The translations under genes were made by a program, and so were the position numbers. Positions 49,627 through 59,280 of a DNA stretch of 64,000 nt are shown here, piece by piece; positions within the stretch are counted from its first letter, which is position 1, and each line of letters begins with the position of its first letter. Source of the stretch: Mya arenaria (taxonomy: Eukaryota > Mollusca > Bivalvia > Myida > Myidae); the NCBI RefSeq assembly GCF_026914265.1, contig NC_069133.1, forward strand, positions 9,989,937 to 10,053,936, written 5' to 3'. The notes under the pieces were generated by a model. That model had not been told where the DNA came from. It searched no databases and was given only the letters and a program-made list of their open reading frames with translations.

Positions 49627-50500
49627 TATACTTTTTTCCCCAGATATGAAAATACAATTCAATTTTTTGTCTTTTTATTTATTTATGATAAATAAGATGG
49701 ACTTCCAGAGAGATTCAGTGTATTTTTCAAAATTAGTTTGATGAAAGAATTGTTTGTCCATTTTTAAAAGCATTCTTCTACATTTCTTTGCTAATTCCAA
49801 ATTTTAGTAAAATAACATTCTCTTCCCATTCAAAACGGCGCTTTGCCTTTTTCTAAATGGTGAGAAAATATTTTTTATCAGATATTAGATATTTTATTCA
49901 AACACAGCTGTAAGAATCTTTATTTATATTCAATCCATTTAGGGCTTGGCAAGAAGTCTAAATGGTCTTAAAACATAACAAAATTAAATAAAAGTTTTAC
50001 CTTAAAAACTTAAAATCAATTACTTGAAAATCAGGAGAAACTGAAAGAAACCGTCAACATAAATGCGTAACCAAAGAAGTGGATTGCTTTTTATTCACTG
50101 ACATTCAAATGACAATGGGAATCTAAGTCATATCTTAAACATGAAATCAGAACAACATATGATCAGAAATGGCAAATATGACAACAAGGGAGATAACACA
50201 TCAGTTGTTCAAACTTTTTTTAGTCAAAACGTCCTCTGGCATATTGGTGAACCGTTAAAATAATATTCTTACAACAATTATTTTCTTTAGGTTTGACAGT
50301 ACGATATGATTCAGCAGGCTGTCAATTACATTCTGATGAAGTTATAAGAGCTTTTACAATTAAGGTATCTTTAAATGTACAACTATATTATTTTGGGATG
50401 CCTGGTGACCATGTATCTGCTGAAATGATTCCATGCGTACACGGGAATAGTGATATGTAAATACATACAAAGTTTTAGACTTATCCGCTAGAATTAGAAT
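49627..50500. other. Non-coding AT-rich DNA
   Basis: No gene or repeat recognised. Short poly(T) runs and a 'caagggagataacac' phrase common in mollusc repeats occur at about 50188. Confidence 0.4.
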
Positions 50501-51004
50501 CAGTGTGTGTATACCACGTGATAAATTACGCCATACATATTATGTCAGATGGCAACATTTTGCATCGAATTAAGACTTTAAAGAAAGATAACTTTTCCTT
50601 TTCTTCACCATTTTAAATAAAACAAAGGCGGCAGTCTATGCAAATAAAGGAGCCCCGTCTTCGTTTAATTACCGCTGTTTGATTAGGTGGTGAGTCTCCA
50701 CAAACACTTCGACAAACATGTTTGACAAATAATGATTTGACAATGCTCCATCAGACGGCGGTTTTGTTAAAAGGTTTGTCGTCGAAGTGTAACGTTTTAA
50801 GGAATTAAACTCTCAATCATATACTTTTGTAAAAGATCGAAGGCGAGGCTCTGTAAGCTGCACAGACTGTGCCATCTTTCATTTCAAAATTATGTAAAAT
50901 ATATAAGATATCTTTGATTAAAGGATTCATTCGAGGCGAAATCAACATATTGCCTTCCGACGTAGCATTTATGACGCCATTTATCACGTGGTGTACACAC
51001 ACTG
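50501..51004. mobile_element. 504-bp TIR element with long terminal repeats
   Basis: Left end CAGTGTGTGTATACCACGTG then ataaattacgccata; the right end, complemented, CAGTGTGTGTACACCACGTG then ataaatggcgtcata. The arms match over nearly 60 bp with about ten differences. Each arm holds a CACGTG E-box. No clear target duplication and no transposase. It lies 550 bp upstream of the GT92 gene. Confidence 0.85.
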
Positions 51005-51552
51005 ATAATGCTAGCTATGACAGGTTGTCTTGTAGATGTAGATCTAATGCTTATTTTTTTCAATAACGTTACTAATACAGCTCTAATTTGAACTTCTAAT
51101 GAGTCTAGTTGTGCAAAACATGTATATTACGTGTTCCCAGACACCTAGATATTACCGTGAAGGTAATTATATGAAGTAAGTTTTTCTTATCATGTATCTA
51201 TAAACACTTTGAAGGGAAAATTTTAACTGAAAGACATAAAAGTACTATTATGTTCTTTTTTAATTAAAAGAATGAATTCGGCGGCCAGTGTTACCTTACG
51301 GGTCAATGTGTCCCGCCGATACCATGTACAACACGTGCGTTCTTGAAGCAACCGAAAAATATGGAATCATTTCCTGTAGAAATTTTGATTCTTTGTAACA
51401 TATTTTATTATGGGAGGTACTGAATAATTAATGAAAGCCGTTAAATAAAACTGTCTGGTATCGCAACCGAACCATATGCGCTAATTAGGGAAAACAATGC
51501 GATCTGAAATCGATACCTCTGTCTATTTTCTTCCACCCTTAATATATTTCTT

Positions 51553-53148
51553 ATGGCACAACTTAAGTCTGTTTGGTTAGCGTTATATGATATAAAACGG
51601 CGAATAAGAACTGAAAAGGTTGATTTAAACGGGTTTCTTACGCCTGGAATAATGAAAAGGCTCCTGAAAACGCGTTTAATGAATATGCAAGTAAAGACAG
51701 TTTTACTGCTATGTTTGGCCTGTAGTGTAGGAATAGTTCTTGCTTACGAGTGGATTCCAATGTGGAAAATGGATACTCATAACGATGGCGTCATGGCAAG
51801 AAACGTTTCTGTTACTCCAGAACCGGAAATTACGGATTATAATCTACACTGGCGTCATAAAGATGGCGTGTTTGTAAAACGGGTAAAAAGTGTCGTTGAA
51901 CAGAAACACGCGCATGACGATGTGGTGTCGTCCCTTGATGTGGACACAATGGACTGTGACGGAAGGAAGTCCGGTGGCGCACGAGGGGAAGAATTCACGG
52001 AGATCGGACCGGAAGTGTTTGTGTATTCGGTATTTTTCGACGATCGACCTCGACAGAGGTTTATCAGAATGATAGCTACTTACAAGTACGGAAAAGATCG
52101 AGATGTTTTAAATCGATTCTATTGTCTTTTTGAGAACGACGTTACATATAATTCCACATCTTACATATCAACTAACATTTCGTTTTATGAAATGTGTGAA
52201 AATCACCGAAAACCGTTCGGCGGGTGGATATTGTCGTGCCCTGTTCCACAGGAGTTGAAGTCCATCCCGTTATTCATACGTGTTTACCAGGGAGGCCTAA
52301 AGGTAAATGGAATAGCCCCATCAATCAAATTATGTGTTAAATCATACGCTAAAAACGTCGAGACAAGAAAACTCAGCTTTGGCGTGTGCGTCCCTCCAAT
52401 ATTCGGCGACGTTCGACCCAAAGACGTCATTGAATTCATTGAGCTTAACCGCCTACTAGGTGCTGAAAAAATTCTAATTTATTACGAGGTTTCAGACCAC
52501 TCTGTGTCATCTAGTGTCTTACGGGTGTTACGTTATTACCAGTCCATGAACGTGGTGCATCTAATGACGTGGGGTCTGCCGTTTGACGACAAAAACGTTT
52601 GGTACCATGGCCAATCGCTGGCGATTAACGATTGTCTGTACAGACACATGAATGACTTTCACCATATTGCCTTCATCGATTTAGACGAAATAATAGTGCC
52701 AAAAGGAGACAGTCAAACATGGAACGACGTTATGACAAATCTTAAAACTACTTATGGTAAAAAATTCACAGACGCGAGCGCATTTAGTTTCAAAACAGCG
52801 TTTTTCTCGCCAGAATTCTCTAGACACGTGTACTCAAACGAACTCGGCACAGTCGTACGCACAAACCGGACTCTGCATTTCAGCTACAGACGTCACAAGC
52901 TCATTGTCCGCCCCGAACGGATATTTGAGCTGGGAATCCATCATGTGTCCCGTTCGTGGCCAGACGACATTCAGCACGAGAATCTCGTGGTACCAAAGGA
53001 GATTGCGTTTATTCACCATTACCGCGCATGCGTGCAAGAATTCGGGATACACTGCAACATGCGCTTACAAGATTTTGGTTTGGCAAACCTTTATGGAACA
53101 CAGTTAAATTACAACGTGTTGAAAATAATGAGTAGCATCCCTAATTAA
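51553..53148 (+). CDS. GT92 (DUF23) family glycosyltransferase, intronless
   Basis: Uninterrupted frame of 531 codons. Type II membrane layout: short basic cytosolic tail, one membrane anchor at about residues 47-66 (VKTVLLLCLACSVGIVLAYE), a variable stem, then a catalytic domain from about 275. Family marks: CVPPIFGDVRPKDVIEFIEL, LGAEKILIYYEV, GQSLAINDCLYRH (residues 353-365) and HIAFIDLDEIIVP with the DxD-type metal/sugar-nucleotide motif Asp376-Asp378. Known members (for example nematode GALT-1) add galactose, so a Golgi beta-galactosyltransferase is likely; the acceptor cannot be read from sequence. Sequons at Asn84, Asn200, Asn208 and Asn438. The Met at 51553 has poor context; Met34 (51652) has A at -3, keeps the anchor and may be the true start. 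AATAAA overlaps the end just after the TAA. Confidence 0.93.
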   Translation: MAQLKSVWLALYDIKRRIRTEKVDLNGFLTPGIMKRLLKTRLMNMQVKTVLLLCLACSVGIVLAYEWIPMWKMDTHNDGVMARNVSVTPEPEITDYNLHWRHKDGVFVKRVKSVVEQKHAHDDVVSSLDVDTMDCDGRKSGGARGEEFTEIGPEVFVYSVFFDDRPRQRFIRMIATYKYGKDRDVLNRFYCLFENDVTYNSTSYISTNISFYEMCENHRKPFGGWILSCPVPQELKSIPLFIRVYQGGLKVNGIAPSIKLCVKSYAKNVETRKLSFGVCVPPIFGDVRPKDVIEFIELNRLLGAEKILIYYEVSDHSVSSSVLRVLRYYQSMNVVHLMTWGLPFDDKNVWYHGQSLAINDCLYRHMNDFHHIAFIDLDEIIVPKGDSQTWNDVMTNLKTTYGKKFTDASAFSFKTAFFSPEFSRHVYSNELGTVVRTNRTLHFSYRRHKLIVRPERIFELGIHHVSRSWPDDIQHENLVVPKEIAFIHHYRACVQEFGIHCNMRLQDFGLANLYGTQLNYNVLKIMSSIPN

Positions 53149-53444
53149 ATAAATTGAGCATGATGTGTTCCGGCGTATACGTGTGGTATTTGTGGTTTAA
53201 TGGCAAATTAAATGGGATTAATCACATTATTTACTTTATGTTAAGGGCTCATTCAAGCAATCGCATTGCACTCACTAGCGGATTTAAAATCGTCCAAGTT
53301 TACTTTTTATGTCAATATAGGAGGAAAAAAATAAAATACGCCCATAATGCATCATTTCCGACTACATTTTTTTTTAAATGTCTTGTTTGAGTAACCCCAA
53401 ATCCACATGCAAACAGTTTATGCCATATACTTTCGGTACAGAGA
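53149..53444. other. 3' flank of the GT92 gene
   Basis: An aaataaatt poly(A)-type signal at about 53147-53155 is very close to the stop. A 78-residue frame starting at 53154 lacks any motif. Nothing else seen. Confidence 0.4.
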
Positions 53445-53516
53445 CAGGGGTGCATGTAAAAAGGTTGCGCCTCTAGTTTACGCCCCCTCTAACGTCAATT
53501 CCTGGATCCGCCCCTG
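53445..53516. mobile_element. Short hAT-like terminal remnant
   Basis: caggggtgcatgt at the left and, complemented, CAGGGGCGGATCCAGGAATT at the right. The latter is a typical hAT end. Only about 72 bp lie between, and no 8-bp target duplication is evident. Confidence 0.55.
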
Positions 53517-54224
53517 GCAATTATTGTATAATACAATTTCACCGTTTATGCCAACATTACATTCAGGTTCTTACATACTTATAACATATACATGTACAAA
53601 CATGATCATTAAAACGGATATTTCCATTGGAGCAATTATTTAAAATGCAAACATTTCAGTTAAACAAGTACAAAAAGAAATATAAATTGAAAGAGAATAA
53701 TAATAACAAAACAATCAATATAGGAAGCACTCAATTCACAATTTTTTGTCAATAAAGAATATCTATTGATTTTACACGCTGAACTTCAACTTAAACACAT
53801 AATCACGGGCCAAGGTCCGTGACATTGTTAGTACTAAAATATTTGGAAGTGGCAAAGTTCATAAATATGTTTTCCAGAAAAGAATATATCTTTAGATGTT
53901 GATACAAATTGAATCATGCGGAATCCACATTTATTTGCACTATAGTTTTTGAATAGAAACGTATTGGAGAAATTAATTAACACGGGCTTTGCGTAGCTAT
54001 TTCCTACGGAATTCCGTTAGGGCCATCCCCTGTGATTGCGTTGATCTGAAACGCGATACTCGATAGTACGATGATGAAAACGCGAAATCATCCGTATTAA
54101 CATTTTTATTTCGGTGATTTTAATAATGGCTGACCAGTAAACAACAACCGATACTTAGATATTTGGTATATACTTGATGCAGGGCAAATGGCTGTTTATT
54201 TATTGTTTACCATCTTTCTCATTA

Positions 54225-54523
54225 TGCTCCAGTCAATTGTAATCACGCCCCCAGGTCCGGTGGTATACCGGGGAAAGGGGCCGTGTTTTTACCTTCCAGG
54301 TGGCCCCACAGTGCCGAGTGAATGCGGTGGTTTTGTCTTCGCCCTAAATTCAGCGGGGAATGGGTCTTACTTAGGGTCTCTGGGGTGCGAGGACATTTTG
54401 CGGGGAGTTTACCATCAGTTCGTCCCCACATGACGGATATTTTACCCGGGCTTGGCTGGACCGAAAATCAAAGCCCCCGCTATTCCCCGGACCTGGGGGC
54501 CGTGGTTACAATTGATTGGTGCA
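54225..54523. mobile_element. CACGCCCC-type TIR element, copy 3
   Basis: tgctccagtcaattgtaatc at the left, ggttacaattgattggtgca at the right; the interior matches 11607-11914 and 28281-28547. Immediately downstream, 54540-54880 has two weak B-box-like phrases (tagattagattcccgg; ggtcgatccacggac) that may be a decayed SINE. Confidence 0.9.
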
Positions 54524-54936
54524 TTAGTGATAAAGTACATTTGTTTCACTTGCAATCTCGGGGTCCTAGATTAGATTCCCGGACTGGCCACATACTTTTC
54601 TGAGCATGACATACATGACGCCGAACATGGGCCCGTGGCTAGCTCCAAGCTCATGACTGGGACTGAGAATTATGTTAGTCGTGAGACCCGCAATAAACGA
54701 ATTCTAGCACACATTGGGTGTGTATCACGAGGGTGACTCGCACAGTTCAGACAGTTTATGAGCTCTCCGAGCCCATTATCTCAGTACTCAGGGCCTGACT
54801 CGTCAGCACGGGGTCAGACGGTCGATCCACGGACTAGCCGCATACATTTCAAAGCCTGTGGCACTAAGAATGAACAGAACATTGAAGAATATACTTTTTA
54901 AAGGTGATACATCCTACCCATATTACTTAAATTTAA

Positions 54937-56009
54937 AGGGGCCGCACTCCGTATGATGAAATAGCGAGAAAAAAAGAAAATTGTCGAAAACTGACATAAA
55001 CTTGGTATCGATGTGTACAATGCATTTAAACTTACTAACTGAAGTACCACACAGTTTACAATTAATTTATTTTTCGCAGTTCTTTTCCTATTAAAAAGAT
55101 TATAAGTATCTTCCATGGCCGAGAGTGTAAGATATGTTCATTCCGACCCGAGCGTAGGGTGTTTTGCGGAAACGAGGTTTATTGAGTTTCCGCAAAACAC
55201 CCTGCGCGAGGGTCGGGATGAACCTATCATACACGAGCGGCTATGGTAGATGCTTTTTCTCCCACCTCAGTTAAACAAAATTAATTAAAAATGTATTTTT
55301 TGCTGGAATTCTTTTGTGCTTAGCGAAAATAATTGCGTATGGATATGCGATAGCATGTGGTTGTCATGGATATACGCGCAGTGATCCAGTTAATGTTAAT
55401 AGTCAAATCGGTCTTTTTAAATAGTTCTAAGGAGAATGAAGCATTATTTTTTGAATGGTGCCTGAAAACTGTTTTATGGTGACATCTGAAGTGAGAAATA
55501 ATAAATTAGCGTTCTAAATATTACCATAAGACAAGATTTCCTTGATGCTACTGACGACAGTCTTCAACAAGGGAGGTAATTACAATGTGGTAAAAGGAGT
55601 TCCATACGGACATTTTATCTTCGCCCGTGGGCAAGATAAGAATATCTAGCATGGTTAAATTATTGGATCTACTTATCTGAGATGGGAGAAAGGTATGTCT
55701 ACTTAAAAGAATTCATTCCTTATGCGTGATTGGCTAGTCGATGTTATCACATGATATTACCAAGTTAGGTCTATAGCTTAAATATTCCATCCGGTTAGGG
55801 TAAGCCTCCGTAGTACAGTGGGTACAACACTGGCTTGCAATATTGGAGACACCGGTTTGAACCCGGTGACAGACTCGATTTTTTTTTTAACATTTTGGTA
55901 TTTTTTACAATTATAATATCAAAGACAAAAACATTTTATTAAATGATTGTCCAGAGATTCGTTACAGAAAAAAAAAACTTTTTTGGTGCCAATCTGGTGT
56001 ATAGTCCCT
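54937..56009. mobile_element. TTAA TIR element with tRNA-like module, copy 2, split by an insertion
   Basis: Reverse orientation relative to 43678-44166: TTAA, AGGGGCCGCACTCCGTATGA at the left; ggtgtatagtccct, TTAA at the right. Outer parts align with copy 1 (cttggtatcgatgt; agaattcattcctta; catcacatga region; ttggtgccaatctggtgta). The tRNA-like module reads taagcctccgtagtacagtg ... gacaccggtttgaacccggt at about 55800-55870. About 590 bp absent from copy 1 are inserted at 55107-55692. Confidence 0.88.
55107..55252. mobile_element. Nested hairpin element
   Basis: Two arms of about 67 bp: tatcttccatggccgagagt ... gtgttttgcggaaac, and gtttccgcaaaacaccctgc ... gcggctatggtagatg, separated by a 12-bp loop (55175-55186 approximately). 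Inserted in 54937-56009. Directly beyond it a second pair, tttctcccacctcag (55255) and ctgagatgggagaaa (about 55677), encloses the rest of the inserted block, so two insertions may be nested here. Confidence 0.8.
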
Positions 56010-56621
56010 TTAAAACAAAATATAAGATATGGTATCGCTATTGATAAGACCATAGATTGGTACCCGGAGTGTTTCTTTCTAACCGATGTTATATTATTCT
56101 GTAGGAAGGTTTTCCAGTTTCGATAATTCGAGAATAACGTATAAGACTCTTTTCATTTAACTTCAATCGATGTATAAAGTTACTCATAAAATTTAAGTCG
56201 ACTTATTAATTAGCACATACAATAATTGTTCTTCACAGCATTTGTAAATGAATATTGTAAAGAGGCCTATCATATTTAAATTATTTCAGCCATGTGATCA
56301 TAGTAAATTTGAACGGTTGGATAGGAATCAGAATTTCTCTTGTTACCAAGTCTGCATTAAGAAACTATCCATTTATGCTGTTTTAAAAATGCTGGCCCCA
56401 GTTGCTTGGCAACATAAGTCAAATAATAGCCATTTTCTCCTTCATATCTTATTCTTAGAAAAAATATGTTTCAGGACCATAAATGTCCTTTAGTGCAATG
56501 AAGTGGAATGCCTCGTTATGTTTCTATCACCATGATGCATACCAACGTTGACCTCCTTGTCATCCAACGGTAGAACTCTCTAATGGCAATATTATTATTC
56601 GTCAATACATCGTTAAACAAT

Positions 56622-58181
56622 GAAGAGTATATTATACAAGGTATACATATACAGAAATGTGATCCTTAAATTATGTTGAAGAGTATATAATACAAGGTAT
56701 ACCTATACAGAAATGTGATCCTTAAATTATGTTGAAGAGTATACAATACAAGGTATACCCATTCAGAAATGTGATCCTTAAATTATGTTGAAGAGTATAC
56801 AATACAAGGTATACCCATACAGAAATGTGATCCTTAAATTATGTTGAAGAGTATACAATACAAGGTATACCCATACAGAAATGTGATCCTTAAATTATGT
56901 TGAAGAGAATACTATACAAGGTATACCCATTCAGAAATGTGGTCCTTAAATTATGTTGAAGAGTATACAATACAAGGTATACCCATTCAGAAATGTGGTC
57001 CTTAAATTATGTTGAAGAGTATACTATACAAGGTATACCCATTCAGAAATGTGATCCTTAAATTATGTTGAAGAGAATACTATACAAGGTATACCTATTC
57101 AGAAATGTGATCCTTAAATTATGTTGAAGAGTATACAATACAAGGTATACCCATTCAGAAATGTGGTCCTTAAATTATGTTGAAGAGTATACAATACAAG
57201 GTATACCCATACAGAAATGTGATCCTTAAATTATGTTGAAGAGAATACTATACAAGGTATACCCATACAGAAATGTGATCCTTAAATTATGTTGAAGAGT
57301 ATACAATACAAGGTATACCCATTCAGAAATGTAATCCTTAAATTATGTTGAAGAGTATACAATACAAGGTATACCCATTCAGAAATGTGATCCTTAAATT
57401 ATGTTGAAGAGAATACTATACAAGGTATACCCATACAGAAATGTGATCCTTAAATTATGTTGAAGAGTATACTATACAAGGTATACCTATACAGAAATGT
57501 GATCCTTAAATTATGTTGAAGAGTATACAATACAAGGTATACCCATACAGAAATGTGGTCCTTAAATTATGTTGAAGAGTATACAATACAAGGTATACCC
57601 ATTCAGAAATGTGATCCTTAAATTATGTTGAAGAGTATACAATACAAGGTATACCCATTCAGAAATGTGATCCTTAAATTATGTTGAAGAGTATACTATA
57701 CAAGGTAAACCTATACAGAAATGTGGTCCTTAAATTATGTTGAAGAGTATACAATACAAGGTATACCCATACAGAAATGTGGTCCTTAAATTATGTTGAA
57801 GAGTATACTATACAAGGTATACCCATTCAGAAATGTGATCCTTTAATTATGTTGAAGAGTATACTATACAAGGTATACCCATTCAGAAATGTGATCCTTA
57901 AATTATGTTGAAGAGTATACTATACAAGGTATACCTATACAGAAATGTGATCCTTAAATTATGTTGAAGAGTATACTATACAAGGTATACCTATACAGAA
58001 ATGTGATCCTTTAATTATGTTAAAGAGTATACTATACAAGGTATACCCATACAGAAATGTGGTCCTTAAATTATGTTGAAGAGTATACAATACAAGGTTT
58101 ACCCATTCAGAAATGTGGTCCTTTAATTATGTTGAAGAGTATACAATACAAGGTTTACCCATTCAGAAATGTGGTCCTTAA
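56622..58181. repeat. 56-bp satellite, about 28 copies
   Basis: Unit gaagagtatacaatacaagg plus tatacccatacagaaatgtg plus atccttaaattatgtt, with a small set of recurring variants (ctatac/caatac; gtgatcc/gtggtcc; gagaata). One and a half further units follow the TTAA element at 58477-58552. Non-coding. Confidence 0.97.
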
Positions 58182-58476
58182 AGGCCTAGTTTAAGCCTTC
58201 TATAAGTGCCCCCCCCCCCCCCCTCCCCAAATCGGTGTTTAGTACACAACCTCTGTGTATTGATCTGAATCTACTTGCCTTGATCCCTCTTATCAGGTCT
58301 CAAATCTGAGTATCCTGCAGGGCAGTTTTGGAGGTTTCATTATAATATTGGACCCTAAATGGCCCTAAGGCAATAAACCAATATACAGGAAATTGGCCCC
58401 TACTGTGACACCAGTGCAATTAGCAGAAGATGCACAGCAGGGGGTTATCATGCCTAACATTCCTTAAACTAGGCCT
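58182..58476. mobile_element. TTAA TIR element (AGGCCTAGTTTAAG family), copy 2, inside the satellite
   Basis: Perfect 14-bp ends AGGCCTAGTTTAAG / CTTAAACTAGGCCT, with TTAA at 58178-58181 and 58477-58480. The intact satellite unit reads ccTTAAattatg, so the duplication of exactly TTAA is visible. Interior matches 47410-47653. No transposase. Confidence 0.95.
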
Positions 58477-58552
58477 TTAAATTATGTTGAAGAGTATACT
58501 ATACAAGGGATACCCATACAAAAATGTGATCCTTAAATCATATTGAAGAGCA

Positions 58553-59134
58553 TACTTAAGCTATAATTATAGCGAGTAATAATCAGTCACAGCAATGATA
58601 AGTGATAGGAAAGCCCATGACTAAGGGTTTTTTTTGTGTCAAAAATGTGTCATGATTATTTGCACACGTCATTGGTGAGTGCATAGGTTATTTGCCAATG
58701 AGATTTTAATGAAAAAGCCCCCGCGATGTCTGGATCCTGCTAAATCTTTTACAATGCATCGATCAGAGGATATTGGTGTGATTCTTTAATTTACATCTCT
58801 GTGGAGTGCTTGCAGATATATTCTATGCTATAAGAGTGTCGCCGTTATATAACCAGGAGAAAGCCGCAGGCGGAGCGCATAAGTAATTTTATAGAGAAGT
58901 TAAAGACATAAATCGCTAGGAGACGTCTGTATACTTATTATCATGCCACAAATTCAGGACAATGACGGAAATATCATTTCATTCCACTGCATTTTCATGC
59001 TCAGCGAGGTTCATAACGAAGATGTGATAATGCGCTCTTGACGGTATCAACAGTATTAGATACGTGATACATATTAAAAATCACTTGAGTAAAATATGTC
59101 ATAAATCTTATCATTCGACTGTGCAAACAAGGAC
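58553..59134. other. Non-coding DNA upstream of the P450 gene
   Basis: No repeat or frame of note. It presumably includes the P450 promoter; 'catttcattccactgc' and 'acgtgatac' phrases have no assigned role. Confidence 0.4.
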
Positions 59135-59140
59135 TATATA
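59135..59140 (+). promoter_or_regulatory. TATA box of the P450 gene
   Basis: TATATA in the context ggacTATATAggtttaaagg, about 145 bp before the ATG at 59281. Transcription would begin near 59165 and leave a 5' UTR of about 115 nt. Confidence 0.5.
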
Positions 59141-59280
59141 GGTTTAAAGGCTACATTTAAAGGAAGTTGTTTAAAGAGCAGTCAAAACATTTTGACGATG
59201 TATTGAAACTATTCTTATTGAAAAAAATGTGTGAATTGCATTGATCGGGAAATTATTGGTAGTTGTTCCTCAAAGAAAAC

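Noticed and set aside
55795..55875. tRNA gene at 55795-55875 and its counterpart at 43820-43885
   Set aside because: Both lie at the same place in a TIR element and differ from a good cloverleaf in the acceptor arm; treated as a module of the element.
59263..59280. P450 start six codons upstream of 59281
   Set aside because: The codon at 59263 is TTG; the first ATG in frame is 59281 and has good context.
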